From contig JAEUTO010000004.1 of NCBI GenBank assembly GCA_016787785.1, forward strand, positions 266,647 to 330,646: 64,000 bases of DNA, written 5' to 3'. A program made the translations under genes and the position numbers. The DNA is from Bacteroidia bacterium (lineage in GTDB: Bacteria; Bacteroidota; Bacteroidia; B-17B0; Aurantibacillaceae). Of this stretch, positions 15,970 through 25,038 are shown in pieces. Position 1 is the stretch's first letter; each line of letters opens with the position of its first letter. The notes under the pieces are model-generated. The model searched no databases, was not told the DNA's origin, and saw only the letters and a program-made list of their open reading frames with translations.

Positions 15970-17496
15970 ATGAAAAAAACAATTCTTTTACTCGCAGCAA
16001 TTTTAACGTTTTCTTTTTCCGCAAAATCGCAGGGTGGTTACGACATTAAATTTAATTTTAAAGGGTGTAAAGATACCCTGATGTATTTGGTAAAGTACAC
16101 ATTCGATCAACAATACATTGCCGATACCTGCAAAAAAGTGAAGAACGGTTTAGTGCAGTTCAAAGGAAAAAAAGATCTTGATAAAGGTGTTTATACTTTA
16201 GTTAGCCAGGAAAAATCTATTTATTTCGATTTTTTCATCAATGAAAATCAAAAATTTACGGTTAATACAGATCAAGCTGATATTGTGAACACGTTGAAGT
16301 CTGTTGGCAACAAAGAGAACGAACAGTTTTTCTCTTACATTAAATATATAACCAATAAAAATTTAGAGTTCGGAAAGATACGAGAAGCAACAAAAGGAAA
16401 AAGCAAAGCCGATAGTGCAAAATATGTGAATGATAAATTAAAGGAACTTAATGCGGATGTAAAAAAGTTTGAAACTGATTTTATGGAAAGTGTTAAGGGA
16501 ACTTTTGTTTACGATGTATTAAATCTTAAAACAGAAAAAGAACCGAAAGATATTCCAAAAGCAAAAAATGGACGCCCCGATAGTTTGTATCAATACTACT
16601 ATTACAAGAGCCATTATTTTGATGGTGTTGATTTTAAAGATGAGCGTATCATTCGCACTCCTTTCTTTGACGACCGTATTAAAAAATATTTCGATCAGGT
16701 GATCGTGCAGCATCCTGACACTGTTATACAAGAGATAGACAGGATCCTTGAAAAATGCAACGAATGTAATTTGATCTATAATTTATTATTAGGCCATTTT
16801 ACATACAAATACGAGCAAAGCAAAATTATGGGCTTTGACAAAGTATTTGTGCATCTTGCTGATAAGTACATAATAGGTGGAAAAGCTGTTAAGTGCGGTG
16901 TTTACAGCGCAGAGACCGTTTCAAAAATTAAAGACCGTACCGATATTTTACGTAATTTATTACTAGAATCAAAAGTGGCTGAATTGTATATGATAGATAC
17001 ACTTTACGGTAAACAAGTAATGAAGATGGGTTTTGATACAGCTAAAACAAGCAAAAGTGTTACCGATCTTTATTATAAGAATTTAGAGAAGTTAACGCCA
17101 ATGTTCACTACACTGTATACTATTAAATCAAAGTATACTGTCTTAGCTTTCTGGGCTTCAGATTGCGGCCACTGCCAAACAGAGATGCCGAAATTAAGCG
17201 AGAATTTAAAAGACCTTAAAGGAAAAGTTGACTTTAAGGTTTTTGCAGTACAAACAAAAGATGATTTTGAGGCATGGCGTAAATTTATAATTGAAAAGAA
17301 ACTGGATTTTATAAATGTATTTGATCCGGTACACTTAAATAATTTAAAAGAGCGTTTTGATATTTATTCTACCCCGGTAATTTATATTTTGGATAAGGAT
17401 AAAAAGATCAAAGCTAAGCGTTTAAGTGCCGATCAGGTGCCGGATATGCTGAAGATGTTGGAGGCAATGGATAAAGCTGCCGCCGGAAAGAAATAA
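15970..17496 (+). CDS. Secreted thioredoxin-fold protein with DUF4369-like N-terminus (copy 2)
   Basis: I use ATG 15970, which begins the signal peptide (KKTILLLAAILTFSFSAKSQ), over an in-frame GTG at 15949. The 508-residue product is collinear with the upstream paralogue: GYDIKFNFKGCKDTLMYLV, the RPDSLYQYYYYKSHYFDGVD segment, and C399-G-H-C402 (FWASDCGHCQTEMPKL), with STPVIYILDKDKK as cis-proline loop. It differs by CNECN in the middle domain and a CGVY insertion. Likely a periplasmic thiol-disulfide oxidoreductase; the pair suggests duplication with client divergence. Confidence 0.85.
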   Translation: MKKTILLLAAILTFSFSAKSQGGYDIKFNFKGCKDTLMYLVKYTFDQQYIADTCKKVKNGLVQFKGKKDLDKGVYTLVSQEKSIYFDFFINENQKFTVNTDQADIVNTLKSVGNKENEQFFSYIKYITNKNLEFGKIREATKGKSKADSAKYVNDKLKELNADVKKFETDFMESVKGTFVYDVLNLKTEKEPKDIPKAKNGRPDSLYQYYYYKSHYFDGVDFKDERIIRTPFFDDRIKKYFDQVIVQHPDTVIQEIDRILEKCNECNLIYNLLLGHFTYKYEQSKIMGFDKVFVHLADKYIIGGKAVKCGVYSAETVSKIKDRTDILRNLLLESKVAELYMIDTLYGKQVMKMGFDTAKTSKSVTDLYYKNLEKLTPMFTTLYTIKSKYTVLAFWASDCGHCQTEMPKLSENLKDLKGKVDFKVFAVQTKDDFEAWRKFIIEKKLDFINVFDPVHLNNLKERFDIYSTPVIYILDKDKKIKAKRLSADQVPDMLKMLEAMDKAAAGKK

Positions 17497-17544
17497 CAAA
17501 TTTTTATTTTGCTGTGCCAGAAGCGACGGCAGTACTGGTAAACG

Positions 17545-18180
17545 TTAAGAGTTTTCGGTCTTCAGTAGTTTGATATCTTTAATGAGTTTAATAACCTGTA
17601 CTTTATCGGTTCCGTCGTACATACCGCGAATCCTTCCTTTTTTATCTATGAGTAAAAGTAATTCGCTGTGTAAAAAACCTTCCGGACTCCCGTCTTCTTC
17701 TAAAGCATTTACAAGGTAACTTGTTTTTGCAAGATCGTAAATTTCTTTTTTGTTACCGGTTAAAAAATGCCACTTGTCTTTTTTGGCACCGTATACATTG
17801 CCGTAAATATTTAATACTTCAACTGTATCATGTAATGGATTAACGGTGTGACAAAGTATTAGCAAAGTATCATCATTTTCAAAAGCTTTTTGTACATCCT
17901 TTAAATTTGTGCTCATCTCCGGGCAAATGCTCTGGCAGGTGGCAAAAAAGAAATCGGCTACATAAATTTTATTGGCTACTGTTTTGTTATTTACTGTTTC
18001 GCCAAACTGGTTGGTAAAACTAAATTCGCCAATAGTATGGTAAATTGTATCGTTGTTACTCTTTTTCTTTTCACCAAAAACGGGTAATAGAAATTTTTTT
18101 TCTTCTGCAGCAGGTTTACAGGCTGAAAAAAAGATAGCAGCACTTATTGCTAATAAACTAAGAGTTTGTTTTAATTTCAT
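17545..18180 (-). CDS. SCO1/SenC family copper-binding lipoprotein
   Basis: Sco proteins deliver copper to, or reduce thiols of, cytochrome c oxidase. The 211-residue protein has a lipoprotein signal (lipobox FSAC, C21), the copper/redox motif C82xxxC86 in FFATCQSICPEM, and the third ligand His171 (GFLHSELLLL). The fold ends DKKGRIRGMYDGTD, as usual. It starts inside the 3' end of the upstream gene (23-base overlap), so the two are probably translated together. No oxidase genes are in the window. Confidence 0.9.
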   Translation of the reverse strand: MKLKQTLSLLAISAAIFFSACKPAAEEKKFLLPVFGEKKKSNNDTIYHTIGEFSFTNQFGETVNNKTVANKIYVADFFFATCQSICPEMSTNLKDVQKAFENDDTLLILCHTVNPLHDTVEVLNIYGNVYGAKKDKWHFLTGNKKEIYDLAKTSYLVNALEEDGSPEGFLHSELLLLIDKKGRIRGMYDGTDKVQVIKLIKDIKLLKTENS

Positions 18181-18823
18181 TGCTTTGTATCAATTTATTT
18201 TTTTCTTCTTTTAAACGTAAATGCTGGTACTCATCTATCAAACGTTTTATCTCAGAAACATAACGGCCGTCGTAATAGCCGCGAATGTTACGGTTAACAT
18301 CAATCAGTGTAAAAAAACTATAGTCAATGTAATAAGGTTTTTGTAAAAAATAAGAATTGTTCAAACTATCAAAACTGTGTTTGTTCCAGGTGTAAAGAAA
18401 AACATTTTTATTTCCGTCGGTCAATTTTTTTAACTCTTCATGTAGTTTTGATCTTCCATTTTCAGACTCGGTTATCAGAACAATAGGAATGTGTTCTATT
18501 TTTTGCTTTTTGTAATTGATATATTCCCAAAGCCCCGCCAAACGAAGATCTGTTTTTTTGTATTCTTCTTTAATGAACATAACTACATAAAGAGGATACT
18601 TATCCGGCGACAGAGTTATTAGTTCCTGTTTTGAACTATCCTGTGCGTTAAGCGAATAAAACTGATCCGTTACTTTCTGATAAATTGTGTCATTAGCAGC
18701 AACAACTTTTCTTGGCCCATAAATTGGTAATTTTTTAGAATTAATGGTGCTGGTCTCTAATATCAACCACATGGTAGAAGGTAGGGCAAGTATTAAAAGT
18801 AATAACCACTTTTTGTTTTTCAT
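18158..18823 (-). CDS. Cysteine-free Sco1-like membrane protein
   Basis: Start set at ATG 18823 (KNKKWLLLLILALPST), just before an N-terminal membrane anchor. The 221-residue product resembles Sco proteins in outline (KLPIYGPRKVV...NDTIYQKV, then a thioredoxin-like core and FFTLIDVNRNIRGYYDGRYVSEIKRL) but contains no cysteine at all and no His in the position of the third copper ligand. It therefore cannot bind copper or do redox chemistry in the Sco manner. It overlaps the canonical sco gene by 23 bases and may serve as a partner or scaffold for it. Confidence 0.75.
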   Translation of the reverse strand: MKNKKWLLLLILALPSTMWLILETSTINSKKLPIYGPRKVVAANDTIYQKVTDQFYSLNAQDSSKQELITLSPDKYPLYVVMFIKEEYKKTDLRLAGLWEYINYKKQKIEHIPIVLITESENGRSKLHEELKKLTDGNKNVFLYTWNKHSFDSLNNSYFLQKPYYIDYSFFTLIDVNRNIRGYYDGRYVSEIKRLIDEYQHLRLKEEKNKLIQSNEIKTNS

Positions 18824-18862
18824 GCAAATAATTTGCACAAAGATACGCCAGTTAAAGCAAAT

Positions 18863-18900
18863 AAAAAACCCCACTCCGTTAAGAAGCAGGGTTTATTTTT
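18863..18900 (-). terminator. Terminator after the tandem T9SS gene pair
   Basis: AAACCC (18866-18871) pairs with GGGTTT (18889-18894), flanked by an A-rich tract that becomes a U-run when read leftwards. It follows the stop at 18914. Confidence 0.65.
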
Positions 18901-18913
18901 AGTTTAGTTATAA

Positions 18914-19918
18914 TTAGTCAACTAATAATCTTCTTGAAGAAGTTTTGTTGCCTAAAGTAGTTTTTACAATATAGATACCGCTAGAAAGATCGGTGATATT
19001 GATATTTTTTTCTAAAAGGGAAGCATTTCCTAATTCGATGGTTTTTACAACTTGCCCAACAGCGTTATAAATTAAAATACTGCCATTGTCGTTATTACTG
19101 TTTGAAAGAGACACGTTAAAAGCATCTTTTGCAGGATTAGGGAATACCTGGAAAGTAGCATCAAAGTTCTTATCATTTAAACCGGTTATTAACGCCTGGT
19201 TAACCCATGTTTTTCCGGTATATCCTGTTCCCTGATCGTTATAAGAAACGGTCATTAAAGGGAATTTTTGCGAACCATGGTAATAAGCATAATCAATACC
19301 TTTTACAGTTAATGTTGTTGGCGGTATGGTAACAACTACTATAACAGTGTTGGTTGTTTTAACTTGTAAGATATTCGTAAAGTTTGTTCCACCCGGTATA
19401 GTTAAAGTTCCGGTACCGGAACCAACTGTATTAATTGTACCTGTTAAGTTACCACTTGCAATACCTGAAACCGTACCTGAGTAAGTATCTGTATTTGTGT
19501 AACCCATATTAACCGGCCAGATAGCTGCGATAGCAGAACTACCACTATAGTTAAAGGTTAAAGTTGAACTTGCACTTCCCAACAATTCGTAATTGGTTGC
19601 AGTTGCTTTCCAGAAATTGTAATTTCCAGCACCCTGATCTTCTACAATTGTGACACCGGCAAAAGCAGAACTTGCTGCTACCGACGCAGGCGTTGTATAT
19701 GTGCTAAGCGAGGTGTTTGTGTTTGCTGTAAAGGCTTGAAAATTCCAGGTTTGGTTAGTGCCTGTATTTTTTGGTATTACGCCAACAGAATCGTAACCTT
19801 TACGTGATTCTGTATTTCCAAGAACAGGCTCATTAAAAGCTTTTGTTAATGTTAACTGCGCATTCGCAAACTGGCTGATGAACAAGCCAGACAATAATGT
19901 TAAGTAGATTTTTTTCAT
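18914..19918 (-). CDS. Secreted protein with T9SS type A sorting domain (copy 2 of pair)
   Basis: A 334-residue protein with signal peptide (KKIYLTLLSGLFISQFANAQ), a beta-rich Thr/Ser/Asn-rich body, and a T9SS type A domain (FQVFPNPAKDAFNVSLS, NAVGQVVKTIELG, LSSGIYIVKT, SRRLLVD). The mature start LTLTKAFNEPVLG is almost identical to its neighbour at 19943, so they are tandem duplicates. Known family behaviour predicts export to the cell surface; function is unknown. Confidence 0.8.
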   Translation of the reverse strand: MKKIYLTLLSGLFISQFANAQLTLTKAFNEPVLGNTESRKGYDSVGVIPKNTGTNQTWNFQAFTANTNTSLSTYTTPASVAASSAFAGVTIVEDQGAGNYNFWKATATNYELLGSASSTLTFNYSGSSAIAAIWPVNMGYTNTDTYSGTVSGIASGNLTGTINTVGSGTGTLTIPGGTNFTNILQVKTTNTVIVVVTIPPTTLTVKGIDYAYYHGSQKFPLMTVSYNDQGTGYTGKTWVNQALITGLNDKNFDATFQVFPNPAKDAFNVSLSNSNNDNGSILIYNAVGQVVKTIELGNASLLEKNINITDLSSGIYIVKTTLGNKTSSRRLLVD

Positions 19919-19942
19919 GTTCTATTTTTTTATTGGTTTATA

Positions 19943-20983
19943 TTATTCTTTAATTAATTTTTTTGAAGAAGAAGCATTACCAACAGTTGTTTTTACAACA
20001 TAAAGGCCACTGTTAAGATCTGAAAGGTCTATTTGGTTATTGATGTCGTTAGCATTTCCTAAAGCCACCGTTTTAACTAACTGACCAAGGTTGTTGAATA
20101 TTTTTACAGAAACATTCTCTGCCTTTTTATTTGACAACACCACATTTAATTTATCTGTTGCCGGGTTTGGATATAAAGAGAAATCAGAACCTAAAGCATT
20201 TTCATGAATACCGGTAAATATATTGTTATTAATTCTAACTGTTCCCGAGTTGCTTGTAAAAGCGCCAGATATATCTTGATAGCTAACAGTTACAATTGGA
20301 AATTTTTGACTGCTGTGGTAATATTGAAATGTTTTATTAATAAGTGTTGCAGTAGCAACCGGAATTGGTCCTGCAAATAAAGCCACATTTATAGTTTGAG
20401 TTGCTGTTACCTGTAATACATTCGTAAAAGTTACTGAACCTGGTAATACAATTGTTCCGGTTCCACTACCTAAAGTATTGATGTTACCGTTAGCAGTTCC
20501 GCTAAGACCTGCAGTGGCAGTTTGCACAGTTCCACTTAAGGCGTCGGTTTTATTATACCCCATTACAATTGGCCAAACAGCAGCAATTGCAGAGTTAGCA
20601 TTTAAGTTAATTGACAAACTTGGTTGCACAATACCTAATAATTCTAATTGAGGAGTTGCCGTTGTTGTGGCTTTCCAATAGGTGTAGCCGGAGTTTCCGT
20701 CAAAATCTACAAAAGTAGCAGATGGAAAAGTAGAAGCACTTGGTGTACCTGCAACGGGAACATAACTGCTGGTAGCAACACTGGTGTTGGTAGTTAAGGT
20801 AGAAAAATCCCAAAGCGTATTTGGCCCAAAATTATTGTTGATCGCCGCGGTAGTGTCATAGCGCGTAGAAAGATTAAGGTCACCTATAACCGGCTCGTTA
20901 AAAGCTTTTGTTAAGGTTAATTGTGCGTTTGAAATTTGCGTGAAGAATAGTCCTGACAAAATAGCAAAGTAGATTTTTTTCAT
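19943..20983 (-). CDS. Secreted protein with T9SS type A sorting domain (copy 1 of pair)
   Basis: A 346-residue paralogue of the downstream gene, 24 bases away. Signal peptide KKIYFAILSGLFFTQISNAQ, shared mature start LTLTKAFNEPVIG, shared internal motifs (YWKAT, SAIAAVWPIVMGYNKTD, GSGTGTI, FTNVLQV, YYHSSQKFPIVTVSY), and a sorting domain (FSLYPNPATDKLNVVLS, NNLGQLVKTVALG, LNSGLYVVKT, SKKLIKE). The body probably folds as a beta-sandwich. Both genes are likely transcribed from a promoter upstream of 20983. Confidence 0.8.
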   Translation of the reverse strand: MKKIYFAILSGLFFTQISNAQLTLTKAFNEPVIGDLNLSTRYDTTAAINNNFGPNTLWDFSTLTTNTSVATSSYVPVAGTPSASTFPSATFVDFDGNSGYTYWKATTTATPQLELLGIVQPSLSINLNANSAIAAVWPIVMGYNKTDALSGTVQTATAGLSGTANGNINTLGSGTGTIVLPGSVTFTNVLQVTATQTINVALFAGPIPVATATLINKTFQYYHSSQKFPIVTVSYQDISGAFTSNSGTVRINNNIFTGIHENALGSDFSLYPNPATDKLNVVLSNKKAENVSVKIFNNLGQLVKTVALGNANDINNQIDLSDLNSGLYVVKTTVGNASSSKKLIKE

Positions 20984-21060
20984 AAGATAGTTTATATTTA
21001 AGAGATAAAAATAAGAAAAAAACCTTCCTATCCAACAAAATTATGATAGACGGCCTGATT

Positions 21061-21181
21061 TTTAAACCACATAGGAAAGATAGAAATAAAAGGATTTAGC
21101 TTACCATTTAAGAGTTTAAGAACCAAATAGAAAAAACAAAGGTTCTTTTTAACAATTCCCTATGTTTTCTATGTGGTTAAA
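21061..21181. repeat. Dispersed inverted-repeat element, copy 2
   Basis: Left end TTTAAACCACATAGGAAAG, right end CTATGTTTTCTATGTGGTTAAA, forming inverted termini like those of the copy at 3201-3341; the first 14 bases are identical between the copies and the interior shares AGGxTTAG and TTAAGAGTT segments. An internal stem AAGAACC (21118-21124) / GGTTCTT (21141-21147) replaces the hairpin of copy 1. The element abuts the bshC stop codon at 21182. Confidence 0.6.
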
Positions 21182-22783
21182 TTATTTACCGATCTCAATA
21201 AAAAGCTTATGGTCTAATGCAAAAGGCCTGATATTTTCTTTTACTTGGCTTAAAAAAGCCGCGCCGTATTTTAAATAAAAACCCGAGAAGTTCTCAAAAC
21301 GTTCTTGTGGCATTGCGTTTGGAAATAACTTTTGTTTAACGCCGGTTATTTGGTTTATCTCCGTTTCCGATCGTTGTTTTAATGCTTTGTTGGCTTTACC
21401 AATTAAAAGATCTACACCATTAATTGTTTTTTGAAGCTCGGCCATTGCAGCTGCATTCAACGTTTTATCAACACCGCTTATTTTTTCAATGAGTCCGTTA
21501 TATAATTTAGTCAGCTCTTCTTTTTCTTTATCCAATGCAAAAACATTATTTGTTTTTAACTGGTAAGCATTTATTAATTCCTGCGCTTCTTTAAAAAAAT
21601 CTGTAGGAGTAAAACTTAATTTATCAATTTTATTTTTTGTACCTGCATCAATTACAGTAACAAAATTGCGCGGCATTAATAGAGGAAAAAATACATTTAA
21701 AGCATCAAACATTTTTTTGTATTGCAACCAATAAGCGAGCTCACCTGGGCCGCCAATGTAAGCGATGTTAGGTAAGATGCATTGTTGGTAAACTGGCCGC
21801 AATACAACATTCGGACTTATTTTTTCGGGATTGTTTTTTATAATGTTCTTTAATTCTTCTTCTGTAAAAGAAAGTTCTGTGCCAACAACAGAAAATTTAG
21901 AACCTACTTTTTCAATTCTTCCTCTTAAATTATCTTCAATATAAAAGCAATTAATGGGGCGGGGGTTAACCTGTGTAGTGTAACCTAATTTATTTAAAGC
22001 ATCTGTGCTTTCTTTTACTTTGCCAAAAGAAATATTTTCAAAGATCTCTTTCTCGAGAGCAGTTTTAAATTGCTGTTTAAATTGCTCGTCGTGCCCATCA
22101 GCAACAACTAAGCCATAAGCGCCAAATAATTCATTGGCTAAAAAGCGCGTGGCATCTTTTAACGTGCTGTGGTTCAAATAGGCTTTTTCAAATAAAGAAG
22201 ATAAATGAACTGCGTTTTCTGTTGTTCCTAAACTTTCTTTTATTAAAACAAAAAGATCTTTTAATTCGTCTGTTTTAAAATCGCCAACAGCCCCGGCTTG
22301 TTTGCTTTCCCATTTAAAATTTTTGCCAAATACATTAAAATGGTTCACCTCTTCAAAATCATGATCTTCACTGGCCATCCAGTACACCGGCACAAAATCA
22401 AAATCGGGAAATTCTTTTTTTAATTCTTCAGCCAGATTAATAGTAGAAAAGATCTTGTAAATAAAATAAAGTGGTCCTGTAAAAAGACAAAGTTGGTGAC
22501 CGGTTGTTAGTGTAAAAACATTTTTTTGTTTTAAGCTTTCAATTTTTTTTAATGATAAGGCGGATGAATTATTTACGAGTTTACTTTGTTTAAGTAAGAT
22601 CTCTGCTAATAAATTTCTATCGAGAGATGGATATGGATTTGTTTTTAATAGATCAGAAAAGCCATTCTTATCCGGATAATTATTATAAAAAGGACTAAGT
22701 GTTTCTTTTTTTTCTAAATAATCCATCACTAGCGCGTTAATAGCACCGGATGTTTTGAGGTCAATAGTTTCGGTTTTAAACAT
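21182..22783 (-). CDS. bshC: Bacillithiol biosynthesis cysteine-adding enzyme BshC
   Basis: BshC adds cysteine to glucosaminyl-malate in the last step of bacillithiol synthesis. The 533-residue length is typical. Diagnostic segments are FTLTTGHQLCLFTGPLYFIYK (nucleotide-binding-like core), VPVYWMASEDHDFEEVNHF, and the later ILPNIAYIGGPGELAYWLQ. A C-terminal coiled-coil region follows (about 410-485). It is the last gene of a tight leftward operon, 2 bases after upp. bshA and bshB are not in the window. Confidence 0.95.
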   Translation of the reverse strand: MFKTETIDLKTSGAINALVMDYLEKKETLSPFYNNYPDKNGFSDLLKTNPYPSLDRNLLAEILLKQSKLVNNSSALSLKKIESLKQKNVFTLTTGHQLCLFTGPLYFIYKIFSTINLAEELKKEFPDFDFVPVYWMASEDHDFEEVNHFNVFGKNFKWESKQAGAVGDFKTDELKDLFVLIKESLGTTENAVHLSSLFEKAYLNHSTLKDATRFLANELFGAYGLVVADGHDEQFKQQFKTALEKEIFENISFGKVKESTDALNKLGYTTQVNPRPINCFYIEDNLRGRIEKVGSKFSVVGTELSFTEEELKNIIKNNPEKISPNVVLRPVYQQCILPNIAYIGGPGELAYWLQYKKMFDALNVFFPLLMPRNFVTVIDAGTKNKIDKLSFTPTDFFKEAQELINAYQLKTNNVFALDKEKEELTKLYNGLIEKISGVDKTLNAAAMAELQKTINGVDLLIGKANKALKQRSETEINQITGVKQKLFPNAMPQERFENFSGFYLKYGAAFLSQVKENIRPFALDHKLFIEIGK

Positions 22784-22785
22784 TT

Positions 22786-23436
22786 TTATATTTTGCTTCC
22801 AAATGCAAGATCGCCGGCATCGCCCAGGCCGGGAACAATGTATGAATGCGCGGTCAATTCTTCATCAACAGCACCACACCATAACGTGTAATTTGGCGAT
22901 GGCATGTTTGCTTTTAAATGATCTATCCCCACTTGGCTTGCAACTGCAGTTACAATATGTGTGTGTTTAGGAATGCCTTTTGATAAAAGCGATTTATACG
23001 TTAATACCATTGATGCACCTGTGGCCAACATGGGATCGCATAAAATAAGTGTTTTGTCGGTAAGGTCGGGGCAGGCAACGTATTCTAAAATAATTTCAAA
23101 TGTGTTGTTCTTGTGATGACGGCGATACGCACTTATAAAAGCGTTCTGTGCTTTATCAAAATAATTTAGTAAACCTAAATGTAAAGGCAAACCGGCCCTT
23201 AAAATTGTGCCAATAACAGGTTGTTCTGCTAAAGCCTGTGTTTCTGCAACACCTAACGACGTAGTTGTTTGAACAGAATTATAAGCCAGCGTTTTACTTA
23301 TTTCGTAAGCAAAGATCTCGCCCATGCGTTCAAGATTCCTTCTAAAACGCATACTGTCTTTTTGTATTTCAATATCCCTTAATTCTAAAATATATTGATT
23401 AAAAATAGAATTTTTGTCTGCTAGGTTATGTATCAT
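22786..23436 (-). CDS. upp: Uracil phosphoribosyltransferase
   Basis: Converts uracil and PRPP to UMP in pyrimidine salvage. The 216-residue protein has the PRPP-binding motif LILCDPMLATGASM, the family segment IGTILRAGLPLHLGLL, and the C-terminal uracil-binding loop YIVPGLGDAGDLAFG. It sits 6 bases downstream of the TPR/PD40 gene and 2 bases upstream of bshC. Cytoplasmic. Confidence 0.95.
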   Translation of the reverse strand: MIHNLADKNSIFNQYILELRDIEIQKDSMRFRRNLERMGEIFAYEISKTLAYNSVQTTTSLGVAETQALAEQPVIGTILRAGLPLHLGLLNYFDKAQNAFISAYRRHHKNNTFEIILEYVACPDLTDKTLILCDPMLATGASMVLTYKSLLSKGIPKHTHIVTAVASQVGIDHLKANMPSPNYTLWCGAVDEELTAHSYIVPGLGDAGDLAFGSKI

Positions 23437-23442
23437 GGTGCT

Positions 23443-25020
23443 TTATTTTGAGAGAGTGATTGTAAGATTTTTTTCTGCCTGGTATGAAACCTTATCGAAA
23501 ATTTCGATAGGATATTTATAATCTTTAAAGCCCGGAGACTCGACAAGAATGGTGTATTTACCCGGAGGGAGAATAATGATAAAACGGCCAGTTGACGGAT
23601 TAGGAAGATAATTCCCCACGATCTCATTTGTAATTGTATTGTTAACAGAAATAAACGAATCTCTGAATTCAATTTTATCTAACGAATCTTTAGCCGCTAA
23701 TTCACCAATTAAAACAGTGTAATCCATTTCAACATCGTTGAACGAAACGCGGTAAATATCAAAATCACCATTACCACCGCCGCGTAAAGAACTTACGTAA
23801 CCGTAACGTCCGTTCTTTGAAATTCTAAAATTAAGATCGTCGTACGACGTGTTTAGTGGGTAGCCCATGTTTTTTACGTCACCGTCAAAAGAAGTTCCTT
23901 CTTCGTTAACCGAAACTTTAAAAATATCGTAACCACCCATACTACTATGGCCCTTGCTACTGAAATATAAAATATTTGCCGCAGGAGAAAGGTTTGGAAA
24001 ATCTTCATCAAATGGTGTATTGATCTTTGGTCCTAAATTTTTTGCTTCGCTCCATTTACCGTTTGGTAATTTTAAACAACTGTAAAGATCTGTTCCACCA
24101 AAACCACCTTTGCGGTTGCTTGCAAAATAAATAAGTTTACCCTCGTTGTCCATGGTTGCTGCAATTACGTCGCCACTTCCATTTATAGTTGGGGGTAGCT
24201 CTTCTAATTTAGAGAACAATCCACCGGGCAATAATGTTGAGAGATATAATTTTCCTTTGCCGGTTAAACTTGGTTTGTTTATCAGTAAAATGTTTCCTTT
24301 TGCATTCATACCAATAACTTCTTCTACAGAATTACCGGTGCAAATTGGTTTGCCAATAACTTCGGCTGTGGCATATTCACCATTAATAACTTTTGTAATG
24401 TAAATTGAATTTAAAAAAGTACCGTTCAATGTTTTTGTCACCTCTTTATCTAATGGGCGTTTAGAGTTAAACACCATATAAGCTTCGTTCTCATTTACAA
24501 AAGGATAGTAATCCGCAAAAGGCGAGTTAACTGTTTTGCCAAGATTTTGAAAAACTACATCAATAGGAAATTTAATTAACTCTTTAGCATTGATGCAATG
24601 TTGGATTTGTTGATCGGCCTCTTTCAAATTTGACTCGCTGCCTTTACCATTCTTCTGAAATTTTTCAAATGCGGCTATGGCCTCGTCAAACCTGTTTGCA
24701 TATTGATAAGATCTGCCCAACAAATAATCTGCGTTAGGGTTGTGTTTTTCGCTACGAACAACATTTTCTAAATAAGGAACTGCTTTTGCTTTGTTGATGT
24801 TTGTATTTAAATAACAAACGGCAGTATTGTAATTATAATTCTCGTTCTTTGGGTCGATAGCTACTAATTGTAAAAAATCTTCAAGCGCCTCTTCATAATC
24901 TTCTACTTTTAATCTGGCTTCACCTTCGGTAACCAAAGCTTTAACATCTTTATCTTTTTGCGCGAAATTTTTCGTGCAGGTGAAAATTAAAAATAATATG
25001 ACAAATTTTTTAAAATGCAT
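23443..25020 (-). CDS. Secreted TPR / PD40 beta-propeller / carboxypeptidase-regulatory domain protein
   Basis: A 525-residue exported protein (signal KKFVILFLIFTCTKNFAQ). TPR repeats occupy about 25-150 (EARLKVEDYEEALEDFLQL, NADYLLGRSYQYANRFDEAI), PD40 blades about 185-430 (repeated xxFASNRxGGxGGxDLY-like units, ILYFSSKGHSSMGGYDIFK), and a carboxypeptidase-regulatory domain 455-520 (LPPGKYTILVESPGF). This order matches T9SS component PorE and OmpA-type relatives, but the C-terminal OmpA domain is missing. Probably a periplasmic or outer-membrane scaffold; direct role unknown. Confidence 0.8.
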   Translation of the reverse strand: MHFKKFVILFLIFTCTKNFAQKDKDVKALVTEGEARLKVEDYEEALEDFLQLVAIDPKNENYNYNTAVCYLNTNINKAKAVPYLENVVRSEKHNPNADYLLGRSYQYANRFDEAIAAFEKFQKNGKGSESNLKEADQQIQHCINAKELIKFPIDVVFQNLGKTVNSPFADYYPFVNENEAYMVFNSKRPLDKEVTKTLNGTFLNSIYITKVINGEYATAEVIGKPICTGNSVEEVIGMNAKGNILLINKPSLTGKGKLYLSTLLPGGLFSKLEELPPTINGSGDVIAATMDNEGKLIYFASNRKGGFGGTDLYSCLKLPNGKWSEAKNLGPKINTPFDEDFPNLSPAANILYFSSKGHSSMGGYDIFKVSVNEEGTSFDGDVKNMGYPLNTSYDDLNFRISKNGRYGYVSSLRGGGNGDFDIYRVSFNDVEMDYTVLIGELAAKDSLDKIEFRDSFISVNNTITNEIVGNYLPNPSTGRFIIILPPGKYTILVESPGFKDYKYPIEIFDKVSYQAEKNLTITLSK

Positions 25021-25038
25021 TTTATTTATTTTTGATCT

